Both the position numbers and the translations under genes were made by a program. A DNA stretch of 64,000 bases from Caenorhabditis remanei (lineage: Eukaryota > Nematoda > Chromadorea > Rhabditida > Rhabditidae), in assembly GCF_010183535.1 (NCBI RefSeq), contig NC_071332.1, positions 186,001 through 250,000 of the forward strand, read 5' to 3'. Of the stretch, positions 22,160 to 33,794 are shown piece by piece; the stretch's first letter is position 1; each line of letters begins with the position of its first letter. Below the pieces are notes generated by a model. It did no database searches. It saw nothing but the letters and a program-made list of their open reading frames with translations, and was not told the DNA's origin.

Positions 22160-24804
22160 TCTGAATCCAGAATCTTCTTCTCCGGCTTCTGGAGGGCCGT
22201 TTCGACGAGTTCAATGAAACTGAAATAGTAAGTGAAAGGTATGCAGACAATGAGTAAATATTAAAGAGAGAGAGATGGGATACATGTTCCGACTTGTACT
22301 AACTTTTCGGAGGAGGGTATAACAAATCGGAAGTAAAGAGAAAAGAAGAAAAACAATAGAGTCGAAGGCAAACAAATGGGGAAAGATGTTCTGTGAAAAA
22401 CTGGAAAAGCGAGAGATTATGCTACTATTAATTACTTGTCGCGTTGAATTACAATCTCAATGAAACAAATACGTTTGTCACCTTCTAACACTCTAGTTTT
22501 TCAGAAAAATGGGAAATTTGAAACCATCCTTCAGATAACGAGGGGTGAACATAAACCATGAAAAATAAGTGAAACTTTTTATCAATGGTTTGAAAAATGC
22601 ATAATAACAAAAAGCGATTAAATCGGGTTTGGAATGGGATGTCTTGTGGAGAGAATAGACACAACAATCGATCAAATGATGCAAATTTCAGCTTCAGGTA
22701 GCAAGACTACGAATTAACTGAGAAACAAAATGAGCCGCAGAGAAGCCAGCCGCTCTAACTTCTCTGCGCTCCCTTCATTTCTCCGTTCTAGAGAAAAATC
22801 ATCAAAAGGAAGTATCTCGAAAGCTATCAGAGCTACCAATTCCAAAAATAAAGATTGTATTCTAATCTATACAATAAAACATCTTATTTCAAAAATCTCG
22901 AAATCTGTCCTTCTAATCACCTCTGAGACTCAGAGAAATAAATTTGACGTAGATACAGATATTCAAGTTAATTGTTTTTACAAATAAGGTCTTTTGATTC
23001 AGAAACTAGGAAATGCATAAAGTTTTTGCCCCGTGGCGCACTATCCAACTTGATTATGCCATTTAGATTTGGATAGTAAAGCTTCTTAGCGAATCACATT
23101 TAAATTTAAAAAAACTTTTTTTGAATAAAATATTTTTCTATATTTAGACAAAAAGTGTTAGTTTTTCATACACATTTTCTTTGTAACATTTAATTTTTAG
23201 GCCCAAACTCAAATCCCTGAAATATTAGTTACATAACTTATAGACAGCTAAGATTCTATTTCCCACAAAACTATGATTCGTGACTTACTACTATTCTTGA
23301 TTTGTCAATAATTCTACGTTTCCAACAAGAGGCCATCATAAAAATGTGTGGCCATAAACATTTTTGTGTATACCACCCCAAGTATATGGAGAGAGCACAG
23401 TTGCTTTTGTCTTTGGCAATACGATAAGTTGATAACGATAACGAGTGCGGAGAGACTGAGATGGTTAGAGACAATATGATGGTTGAGTTAAGAAATTATG
23501 TGCCATAAACAGGAAAAACAAATCTAAATAAAACTGTTAAGCATCCACCGGAAATGGAAGAGAACAACGGGAACACGCTCTATCAAGTTCCATTAGAAGA
23601 ATATGAATGGTGTCACAAAATGGTTGGTGGTGTCAAGCTGATAAGAATCTCGTACACACATTCACACACAACATACTCTAGTATAACAAATAAGCAGGTG
23701 GTATAAGGTAATAGACATCAGCGTCAGTGAGAGGAGAGAAGAGTTCAAATTACAATAAGAATAGATGGACACGAGTTGTGACCGGTGCCGGGAACTGAGA
23801 GGGAAAAAACAAATAAGATGATTTTCTCCCACGCATTAAGTCAGGCCTATTTGCAGAAGATGGCATTTTTTTGAACCCGATCAAAGGTGGTCACACTCGG
23901 GAAATGGTGATTTGAGCATGATTTGAACAAACTGCCCATAGCTTGTTCTGAGTTTGTCCCAAGATTGATTGAAGCTAGTCGAAGATGTGCCCAACTTGCT
24001 CTTGGATCAATTTAGCGCGAAACTGGAAAACTTACTCTTGACTATTTTCTACTCGAGAGATGCATTGCTTAACTCTTGTCCAACTTCTGGCAAGAAAATT
24101 GCAAATGTGATGATGGAGGTACCCGTTTCCTGGCCATACGACAGTTTAACCAGAAAAGACAAGACACGGGCATCATGCCCGTCTCCGCCATAAATAATGA
24201 GCTCCTGTTGTTCCATTACTTTGGTGACACCAGGAAGAGACTGAAAATCGAATTGTATCATAATATTTATTCAGCGATTGCGATGGAGGTGTAGAATTAA
24301 AACAGAGACACACATGTTTTGGCAAAAGTTACTATTTCAAATTTTGGAATTTTTGAGGAACAAAATAAATAAAAATTTACAGCAATACGATCGGGAAAAT
24401 CCTTTAGGCAATGCAGTTTGACGGGAGAACAGAAAAGAAACTAGGAAAAGGAGAAAAAACGAGGAAGTATTGAATTACATGCTGAAAATAATATTTAGAG
24501 TAATAAATAAAAAGAACCGGGTAAGCAAAATGTGGAGATCGGGTATACATATAAATCAAGAAGAAAGGAGACGATGACCAGTTCAGGAAGATGGAAATAA
24601 TGACCTAGTTTTTGAACCTTTTGATTTTTCTAGTCCACGACTGAATGCGTTAAAATGCAGTCAAACGCGCTCTAATGATAATTGAAGAACATCAGTAGAG
24701 CGTGTTTGTTAACTTCTCACCATTCACCATTTCCAGCCTTGGAATAGAAAACCCAACCTGGAAAACTAGGTCGCACAACCCCTTCCCAAAATTTCTACCA
24801 CAAG
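22160..24804. other. 2.6 kb spacer between the OATP and exchanger genes
   Basis: The stretch is mostly AT-rich without supported genes. A diverged CGCAGAG-core repeat lies at about 22735-22860. A minus-strand coding-looking block at 24049-24261 follows a good acceptor (GATTTTCAG) and reads for 63 codons to a TAG (SLPGVTKVMEQQEL at its start). It may be an unplaced exon or a relic. A hairpin repeat pair lies at 24662-24708. Confidence 0.4.
24662..24708. repeat. TAGAGCGC-core hairpin repeat (inverted pair)
   Basis: CAAACGCGCTCTAATGAT is opposed to ATCAGTAGAGCGTGTTTG, separated by 11 bases. Confidence 0.6.
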
Positions 24805-27800
24805 TTAGCAACTATTCCTCAAAGGACACTTCAAGTGTCCAGTTTCCAATAAAATACAAAGCATACAAAAACCACAGTACGAGAAAATCATTAAAAGACC
24901 AAAGAATTTGTCCATTTTCCATCTCGAAATGGCGACACAAGCTAGTAGAACAAGCAACATTGCGAAGAGAAGACCGAGAGAGCACACAAGTCCGTTCGAT
25001 GTGACGGAGACTGCAAATTTAAGGTTTAAGGAAACAAATTCACCGTTTATTTAGAGTTATTACTATTTTGCACGGGTTGCGATTTGAAGAGTCCAATGAA
25101 AAAATGGATGAGCCAAGGGATCGGGAGCCCGACACAGACATCGAAGAGATTGGAGCCGATGGAAGAGGAGACTGCCATATCACCAAGACCCTTCCGTGCT
25201 ACAATCACACTAGTGATCAAGTCAGGAATACTTGTTCCTGCTGCCAGAATAGTTAATCCCATAATTTCAGTGGGGATTCCAAATGTCTCTCCAATGGTAT
25301 TCGCCCACCAAACCATGAGATAAGAGTACGCAGCAATCCAGAGTATGGCTCCGATGAATGTGATGGCAAAGAATTTTCGGAGGCTCTAAATGAAACATGA
25401 GTTGAGACTACCGTAAGTTGAGGGAAGGCTTACTGGTTTTCTCACATCTGGGAGAGTATAGGCTAGCGGGAATGTGATTGGAGCCAAGAACAGGTAGATG
25501 ATCCTTTTGTGGTTGGCTTCTGGCCAGGAGAGATCGAGCGGCTTTTCGGCGGTAGATGAGGCAACGGAGAGCTAAAATAAATACTTGGCGGCAGAGATTA
25601 AATGTAAGACTTACATTATCCAAAGCAATCGGGGGCACTGGGTTCCCATTAGGTTGAGCTACTTCCAGATGGCCATTAGAAGACGGATTGATAGTCTCCA
25701 CTGGGGTCAGGTGGGTTCCATTGTTGCCATTTTTTCGTTTTGTGTTATTATTGTTGATAACAATTGTGTGATTCTCCCCGAAGTCGATTGGAGTTATGCT
25801 TGTAGTTATGCTGTCTGAAAATCCAAGTGTAAGACTTAAATAATTGATTTCCTAGACTCGGTACTTACTCTGATTATTGAACGCAGAATCCGGATCATTT
25901 GCTGGCTTCACCATGATAGTCCTCCCATTCTGTCGGATCTCCGGCACTCCATTGGCCACTGTCTTCAATTTTATAGATCTCTCGGATTCAGAAGACGATG
26001 AAGACGAAGTTGTGTCATCCTCATCTCCAATTACCAACTGTGCAATACTTTTTCTGACTTCTTGTCCACCATGAATCATCGGAAAACTCCTTCGAGGACC
26101 CTGCGCACCAAGCGAGTGTGGGCTCCTTGGAGTGCACCCTGCTGCAGTTACTACAGTAGGTGTAGGGACAACTTCGCTGCCGATTCCAACTTTTCGAAAC
26201 AAAAACTGCTTAGTTTTCAACTCCAAAAATCCATTATATTTCATAAAGAAGCCATAGGCGATGTAGATTGAAAACATTATCGCCGCCTGAATACTATCAT
26301 TAGAGCATGTATGCTTTCACAGCTGAAAACTTACCTCATGCCACTCAATGACTTCATCTCCGAAAAATATGAGAAGTAGAAAAAGTGACAAAGTGTAGAA
26401 GGACATGTCACGGAATAATGGCCACCAGGTCAAATGTAAGACTTGGCGAGAGAATAGAGTGCAGAATGCGAGGACACACAGAATGTTGAAGGTGGCAGAG
26501 CCTGAAACGTTTCAGAAATTTCAGATCCACACTTCCTCATCCCACTCCACTCACCTACTATTGTACCAACACCCACATTATCCTGTGCGACAAAAACTCC
26601 AAAGAGAGAAGTGAAAAATTCTGGAGCCGACCCACCAGCTGCCATAAATGTCGCCCCTGCCACGTCATCTGATATTGCGAGCTGGAAAACTTCTTACATT
26701 AAACAAAAAATCATTGTATCAACTCACTGCTTCTGTGATAACCGACAGCGAGGGAACGAAAAATTCATCACAAACGATTGCCAGGGCTACGAACATGTAG
26801 ATCAAAAGGAGGATGTGAATAATGACGCCTCCACGACGACGGGTTTCGAGAGAAAAGAAATCAGCGGGGAATTGAGATCCATTTGAAGCTGGAAATATGA
26901 AAAATGACGTGGCTGCTCAAGGTAGGAAGCTTTCAAAGGGAAAAACTGCACGTCGTGAATCTTTAATGGTTTTCGAGAAAACTCACATGCACTTTATAGC
27001 AGGAATTTGGAATCTATTAGATGGGTTATTTTAATAGACAGTTTTGTATATAATAAACCCTTGTGTACCCAGTTTCAGTTAGTTTTGTTTAAAAAAAATT
27101 GACTTTATGTCAGCCAACCCCGTTAAAAGTTAGTAACAGTTTGTATGGTAAATTATGTCTCTGTATCTTCTAACAAGAAACTAAGTCGCTAGACCTTGCC
27201 TGAAATCAAAGGAAATTCGCCATCTTTCCAATGTTACTTTTCAAGATGATTGTCTAATTTCAGTATCATTCCCTAACTAGTAAATGGAAACATTTTCTGA
27301 GAATGAAAGAGATCAGCAGATAGCGATTTTAAAATTGACAGTTCTGGGAAGACCTATCAGCCTTAATTAATTCAAAGCGAACAATGATACCTATCTATAA
27401 ATTAAGACTCCTTTAACGCACTCTTCCTCATTTCTATCTCAACTTACTTGGCTGAATCCTTGGTCGACAATCATCAAATTCATACTCAACCGATCGTCGA
27501 CTCCTCCGTGTTATTTCATCTTCAACCGATGTAACAGCATCATTTCGTGTATCTGGAACACACATTTAATTTTGAAAAAGAGGCAAGATTAAAGACGACG
27601 AGTCATGTGAGCCATTAAACTGATTTCCTTCCGGTACGTGATTGGGCACATTTATTTAACACGACTTCCATAGAGGGGTTACATTTGAATTAGCCACCGG
27701 TGTTTGACTGATGAAAATAATAATGAAAGAGCTCACCTTTTTTGACAAGAGGAAGTAGAACGATAAGGAAGAAGAGAGCCCCTGACAGTAGCAAAACACC

Positions 27801-27863
27801 TATCTGAGTCCGTAACCTTCGATCCGCCGGGGAGAGCAACGGCCGACGATAAAAGCTATGCAT
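24805..27863 (-). CDS. ncx-5: K+-dependent Na+/Ca2+ exchanger (NCKX/SLC24 type)
   Basis: Ten exons: 27737-27863, 27448-27552, 26728-26888, 26555-26681, 26335-26501, 25869-26286, 25615-25814, 25434-25571, 25064-25385 and 24805-25010. They encode about 656 residues. The N terminus has a single hydrophobic segment. The family stretch [12 protein letters not shown] leads to [14 protein letters not shown]. Alpha-1 repeat: [20 protein letters not shown]. Alpha-2 repeat: [20 protein letters not shown] followed by [19 protein letters not shown]. The long Ser/acidic cytoplasmic loop lies between the two repeat halves (exons 6-7). Role: Ca2+ extrusion in exchange for Na+, coupled to K+. The family is certain; the name ncx-5 (recalled as Y32F6B.2) rests on remembered neighbourhood with Y32F6B.1 and Y32F6B.3. 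Confidence 0.9.
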
Positions 27864-29675
27864 TGTTTGGAAATGCTCAACTCACATTCCGGATTGTAGA
27901 GGAACCGGCGGTCCTGAGGCGTGGTTTGTTGGGTTAGAAAGAAGATTTTGGGTTAGAAGGAAAACGAAGAAGAAGGATGGGAAACAATAATTCACGAGTA
28001 GTCATGAGTTGCCAGAAGGATTTATTGATTTTTGATTGATGGATGAAAGAAGAGGAGCTAAACATATCGAGAATGAAAATTGACGGGGAAGACAAAAAGT
28101 GCGAAGAAGATGAATAACGTGACAACCGCTTCGAAAGAAAGTTGGAGAAGAAAAATAAATAAAAGTGCTCCAGACACAAGTAGATAATTTTTGGGACCAA
28201 GGTGTGATGGTGGTGAAATATAGAGAGAGTGTCAAACTTATGTGGAATATTGATGGAAGTTAAGGAAAAGGAAGAAGAAGAAGGAGATGGAGAAAAAGAA
28301 GAAGAAGAAGAAGTAAGGGGGAGGGGAGACACGATTGATATGATATGAATATTGCATATGGAAATGGCCACGGCACAGGATGTTGGAGCATGTCTTGGTG
28401 AGGAGACCGGATGACTTCTCGTCTCTTCTCAACTGATATCTTTTTTTTGGGATGACTCTCTCCTTCTTCAAGAAGACACACTTTGGAAATCGGAGTGGAA
28501 TTTGATGGGAAACGTGTGAGACGAGAAAACACGATTTTTGGGTGGTTTTGAAAAATGAAAATTTAATGCAGGGAGAGGGAAGTAATGCTGTTGAATGGGC
28601 TTTTATTAAAAATTGGGAAAAATAGAGGGTAGTCAACAAAAACTTCTGTGGCAAAGTGCAGTCTGACTTCGGAGGATGATCTACTTGTGAGTTGAAGTCC
28701 TTAAAAGATATATGATGTAATTCACGTGGTGGTAGTACAAAATTATTTATCAGTCAGGCCAAATAGCGGTTTATAAAAATGAATACAGTAAGTTGTTTCT
28801 ATAAAATGGGAGAAAAAGATATAGAATCTTTACGGCTTCAGCGACCAAAAAATCTTTTTTTTAAAAGAGGAAATTTCAAAATGGGAGAGTCTGCAACTAG
28901 GCAAGTGTCGTGCCTCCTTATCAAAAAAGAAAAACGTTCCAATATCCAACGCTCCTCTCTCCTACGCTCCCCTATGCTCCCCTATTTCCACTTTTTCATG
29001 CCACTTCCGGAACGAATCTTCTTCAATTTTCAAAAATTGAGAGACTAACATATACTCACACAGACAACGTCGCAAAACGACTTGCTGAGTTGATGTTTTA
29101 GGATAACTCATTTTGGGATATTTCGAAGTAAATATTTGGTAAAAATCGAGTCCAGTTATAGTAATTCTTAACAGACCCGGAACCGTTTCTAACCATTTAT
29201 CTTTTTTTTAATGAAATGCCAAACCCTAACCGGACATATCCATGTCATTTAAATCATCTCAACCCATAATTTCTATCAGAACTAAACCTACAGAACCTCC
29301 GTACCCTTTTTGATCTTCTGATCTCTCATAAATCCTCTATCCCCCACCTTCCCTTCTTTTTTCCTTTTTTCTTCATTCCTTATTACATGTTCTCTTTTTT
29401 GTCCCACTTCCACGGTATCATGTTCGGTCATGCCGTTTCCGGTTTTTGAACCTTCTCCCAAGTATTACTTTACATAATTTTTCAATTGCAGATGAAAAAG
29501 TCATCACAAACTGGGACACAAACTTACAATTCTCATGTTACAGGAACCCCCTTTTTGCTTCTTTTTCTTGTTGCCCTCCTCTCGTCCGGTGGTAACTCAA
29601 CACTCATCATCAAACCAAAAAGTAGGAAGCAAGTACTTTTCATTTTACTCTTTCTTTTTTTTAATATTTTCAAAA
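27864..29675. other. 1.8 kb divergent intergenic region (exchanger / aquaporin)
   Basis: This presumably holds the promoters of both divergently transcribed genes. A purine-rich (GA/GAA) stretch runs at about 27930-28320, and CT-rich DNA at about 29300-29460. A possible 5' non-coding exon or trans-splice acceptor (TTGCAG) precedes an ATG at 29492, but its reading frame does not join the aquaporin. Confidence 0.4.
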
Positions 29676-31540
29676 ATGCCTCTCCCACCACAAAATAATG
29701 ATGTTCCTATTGGTGTAAGTTATAGTTTAAGAAATTGAAAAGCTTGGAGCATTTTGGATTTTCAGCATCGAAGGAAGAGTTTCATCTCGTCTATCCAGGG
29801 AGCCATGAGTAACAACAATCAGAAAGCAGAGCTGATAGTTAAGCCGTACACATTGATTAGCAGATGTTATGCAGAGTTTCTTGGAACTTTTATTTTCATT
29901 TTCAGTGGTAAGTTTCTACGTGTAAAACGACTTAATTTATCTATTCACAGCTCAGTCTAGAATTAAACATTTTGAAAAATTACCCTTTTTTTTCAAAACG
30001 AGTGTCTGGTACCTCCTCGCAAAATTTCTCATTTTTCAGGAACTATGCAAGCCAACGTGTACGACATCAGTCAACCTGTTGGACTTACCCATGCAGCATT
30101 AACCCACGGCTTAGCTACCATTGTCGTGATTGCAGTGTTTGGAAAAATCAGTGGCGGACACTTCAATCCAGTTGTGTCCTGGGCAATGGTTCTCTGTCGG
30201 AGACTTCCCCCACTAGCTCTCCCATTCTATATGGCTGCTCAATTCTTCGGAGGGTTCTGTGGAAACCTTCTATCCGCTTGCTTACAAAGAAAACGAGATT
30301 TCCTGAATTGGGAAAACTACTCAAACATTGGTTACGCTCTTCCACAAGACGCGCTCGAGTATGGGTATGATAAAGTTCATAACACAACATACCAGAAGAC
30401 GATTCTGATGACAACTCAACTAGCAGCAACATCATCTGGAATCACTCATTTGGGAGCGAATCATGTGTGGTGGGAAGGATTGATGAGCGAGACTATTACA
30501 ACTTATTTCTTTGTCACTGTTATTTTGATGATGGTAGTGGATACAAAGGAACCGGTGAGTTGCGATCGATATGAAACATAAACCGGATTAGTTTCAGAGA
30601 GAAGCAACTCCGCTGATAATTGGAATGATGGTGATTGTGAACATTTTTGCGACGTGAGTTTTTTTTCGTAAATCGAAGTTTGGAATGTCAAGGCTTGAGT
30701 AGGATTTTGACTAGGTACACCTCTCTCAATTTTCGGTCTAGAGAATATCAATATCTGAAAGCTATAATTTCTACAAATTCAGTTTACTATTCACATTTCC
30801 CCACAAAGTTGCAAACTTACGTGTAGGCTATAACCAATCAAGTCACAAAAAGACTAGCATGGGCACTGTTTAAGTATCAGAAGTTGAGTTTGAGTTTAGG
30901 ATGTAAGTTCATTGAGTTCAACGTTGTTTTTGTCTCAAGGTTGTGAAGGTGAAGATTTATGTTGTACACAGATTTGGCACACCGTGAGGTCTAGAATTAC
31001 CACAGGCAAAAAAGTGAACTTGGTACTGAGCCAAAACCGGAACCTGATTTACATGAATAATTTGTATCTCCAGTTTATTTAACATCATAACCGATTTGAT
31101 CGATTACTTCACACAACGATTGCTAACAACTGCGCAAGATTTACAGCGGGAACCAACACGTCGTACCAGTTTGGTTACTTTTTGGGGAACGAAGTGGTTT
31201 TATTTTTTACAATGTGTAACCTCTTCTATTCCGGGCGCTTCTATAAGTTCTAATTTGGAGCAGCTTTCTGAGAGCTTAGAAATCTCCTATCCGCAAAAAA
31301 TATTCTTGTAAAAATCGCAGCCATCTAAATTCCAGAGCCTCCATAACCGGTACCGCAATGAACCCCGTCCGTGCTCTGTCCCCGAACGTCGTCGCAGAAA
31401 TTGTGCTCTCCTCTTCCTCTCTCCCTGCCAAATTCTGGACGTACCACTACATTTATTGGGCTGGACCATTCCTTGGATCCACAATTGCTGTCATTGGCTA
31501 CAAGCTTCTCCTTTCACAAGATGATCGCCTGATTCCTTAA
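29676..31540 (+). CDS. aqp-5: Aquaporin, AQP8-like branch
   Basis: Five exons (29676-29714, 29766-29907, 30040-30554, 30598-30653, 31336-31540) encode about 318 residues. The first pore half-helix is GGHFNPVVSW (N103-P-V) and the second is TGTAMNPVRALSP (N260-P-V, followed by the conserved Arg of the selectivity filter). Both pore motifs read NPV instead of the usual NPA. Six membrane helices are expected; an extended loop lies between helices 3 and 5. Role: water (possibly small solute) channel. The symbol is inferred because C. elegans aqp-5 (C35A5.1, recalled) shares its clone with exportin-7 and hdac-11 orthologues, which are also in this window. aqp-4 and aqp-6 are alternatives. Confidence 0.85.
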
Positions 31541-31688
31541 CTTATTTGTATGCCTGTTTATCAGTCACAGTTCTGTCATGAAGTTCTTCTTGTCTTCTTT
31601 CTGGCCTTTTTCTTATCAAACTACACATCAACTACACTGTGAACTACATTGTGTCTGTCCAACTCTACTGGTTGTAATGATTTTTTGA

Positions 31689-31745
31689 CTTATCAACTTA
31701 TCAAGTCAGAAATTACGTGCTCTTCTATATAATGCACATGATAAG
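31689..31745 (+). promoter_or_regulatory. UGT core promoter: three GATA motifs and a TATA-like box
   Basis: CTTATCA occurs at 31689-31695 and 31697-31703, and its reverse form TGATAAG at 31739-31745. A TATATAA sits at 31726-31732, about 40 bases before the ATG. TGATAA is the ELT-2/ELT-7 intestinal GATA-factor site in Caenorhabditis, so intestinal expression is a reasonable inference. Confidence 0.55.
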
Positions 31746-31769
31746 ACAAAGAGACCGAAGCACTCAAAA

Positions 31770-33604
31770 ATGAAAAATACAATTTCTTTCGTTTTTCTTC
31801 TCTGTGTTGGTTTAGTTTCCCCTTTCAACTATCTTGTATTCTGCCCGCTCTACGCTCACAGTCATCACAAATTCCTTGCTAAAATCGCGGATACTCTATC
31901 GGATGCAGGTCACAATGTCACTTTTCTTGCTCCAATCATCATTAGAAAATATGAAAATGTGAAATATCTGGATTCAACAAAAGACATTGTCTATATTCAA
32001 CCGAGTAAGAAGCTGGAATCTCTTGGTGTCACATCAGATTACTCAAAGTTCTGGAACCAAGACGCCACTGCTATCCAATTTGTTCCAGCAATCAGGGCAT
32101 TCACAAAAATGTTTGAGCAGTTGTATGAGGACTTGAAAGAAGATTTAACGGTGTTGGATGAACTTAAAAACCGCAAGTTTGACGCACTCGTTTTTGAATT
32201 TCTGTGCCCTACAGCTTTACGTGAGTTAACATTTAAAAATTCAAATCTCAAATTGCTTGTTTCAGCCATAGCAGAATACCTGGACATTAAAGCCGTGCTC
32301 CCATCCTTATCAATGACTCACCATCCTCTCATGAGCCGACTGATTGGAGAACCCTCATCTCCTAGTGTCCTTCCGAGTAAGCCTCAAACGATAAAAGTGT
32401 TAAATTAGTACTATGAAAGTTTTCAGGCATGATTTCCTCATTTGGGGATGATATGACATTCTCGGAACGTCTGCAAAATACAATTGGGGATATATTCTTC
32501 ACACTTTTCGTCCACTTCCCACCGATGACTTCGTTTAAAAATCCGGAGAAATTGATTGATGTTGAGGTAATTTTTTGGATTAGTTTCGAAGCAATATAGA
32601 GCCTATGCGCATTTGGCTAAAAATTTTTAAATGTTTTTTTTCAGGATATGACCGCCCGTGCGCCCTTCATGTTCATGAACGGAAACCCGTACCTTGACTA
32701 TCCCCGCCCACTTCTCACAAAATCGGTTCTCATCGGAGGGATTTCGGTTAATGTCACCCAAATGAAGCAAGAAAAACTCTCGGAAAATTACAATCAAATT
32801 CTGAGCAAGAATAAGAAAAATGTACTGATTTCTTTTGGCTCGATGATTTTTTCAAAAGATATGCCACAAGAATACAAGGATACAATCGTGAGGGTTATTG
32901 AGTCACGTCAAGATGTCACTTTTATCTGGAAATATGAGGAAGAAGACGTCAGTTTTGCTAAGAATCTTCCGAACCTTCACTTTTCAAAATGGGTCCCGCA
33001 GACTGCACTGCTAGGTCAGTCACTGATTATAAAAACCAAAGTTACTAAAATAATTTTACAGCCGATTCTCGTATTTCTGCATTTGTCACTCATGCAGGAT
33101 TGGGAAGCGTAACCGAGTTGAGTTACATGGGTAAACCTGCAGTCCTTATTCCTATTTTTGCTGACCAACTGAGAAATTCTAAAACTTTGGCGAGACACAA
33201 CGGATCCATCACATTGAGTAAATACGACTTGAGTGATTTTGACAAGTTGAGGAATGCTATTGACACTATTTTGAACGAGGAGAGGTATAACTTATTAGAG
33301 GAAATCCTCCAATAATCAAACTGTTTTCAGTTTCAAAATTAACACAGAGCGTCTCTCCCAACAGCTTCAAGACCAACCAGTTTCTCCTCAAGATTTGCTA
33401 GTAAGACACGCAGAATTTGCAGCAAAATATGGAGAACTACCGAATCTTGATCCATGTTCTCGTCAGATGTCATTTATTTCGTTTTATATGATCGATATTA
33501 TTTTGTTTTTTGGTGTTATTATCGGGTCGGTTGTACTCGGTGTTGTATTGATAACGCGATGGACGTTTAGTTTCTGTGTGAGACCAAAGCAGAAAGTACA
33601 ATGA
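31770..33604 (+). CDS. UDP-glucuronosyl/glucosyltransferase (UGT)
   Basis: Six exons (31770-32220, 32266-32376, 32427-32566, 32645-33014, 33062-33284, 33331-33604) encode about 522 residues, the usual UGT length. There is a cleavable signal sequence (KNTISFVFLLCVGLVS), an N-terminal acceptor domain with SHHKF, and a C-terminal UDP-sugar signature from about residue 358 (FVTHAGLGSVTELSYMGKP, then PIFADQLRNS). One transmembrane anchor and a short cytosolic tail (RPKQKVQ) close the protein. It sits in the ER membrane, facing the lumen, and conjugates lipophilic compounds (phase II detoxification). Intron 1 is 45 bases, a multiple of three without a stop, so retention would be silent to the frame. 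The member number within the large worm UGT family cannot be set from here. Confidence 0.93.
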
Positions 33605-33633
33605 AACGGAACTATTTTTATTTTTATTTTTTT

Positions 33634-33639
33634 AATAAA
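33634..33639 (+). terminator. UGT polyadenylation signal
   Basis: AATAAA lies 30 bases after the UGT stop codon. Confidence 0.55.
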
Positions 33640-33706
33640 CGGGTGATTGTGAGTTAACTTCTTGTGAGGTATTTCTCTGCCACAAACGTAGACCGGAAAA
33701 ATTAAT

Positions 33707-33712
33707 TTTATT
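33707..33712 (-). terminator. SLC17-gene polyadenylation signal
   Basis: AATAAA on the minus strand lies 83 bases past the stop of the convergent transporter gene. Confidence 0.5.
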
Positions 33713-33794
33713 AGCAAAATAATATCAATTGTTCACCATTTGTCTATAAGACAAAATTCAAATTCAAAGTAATCAGTCCATTCGCTTCCCTTCG

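Noticed and set aside
27934..28654. Ser/Phe-rich minus-strand open frames
   Set aside because: They are translations of purine-rich simple sequence (GAA/GA on the plus strand) upstream of the exchanger gene.
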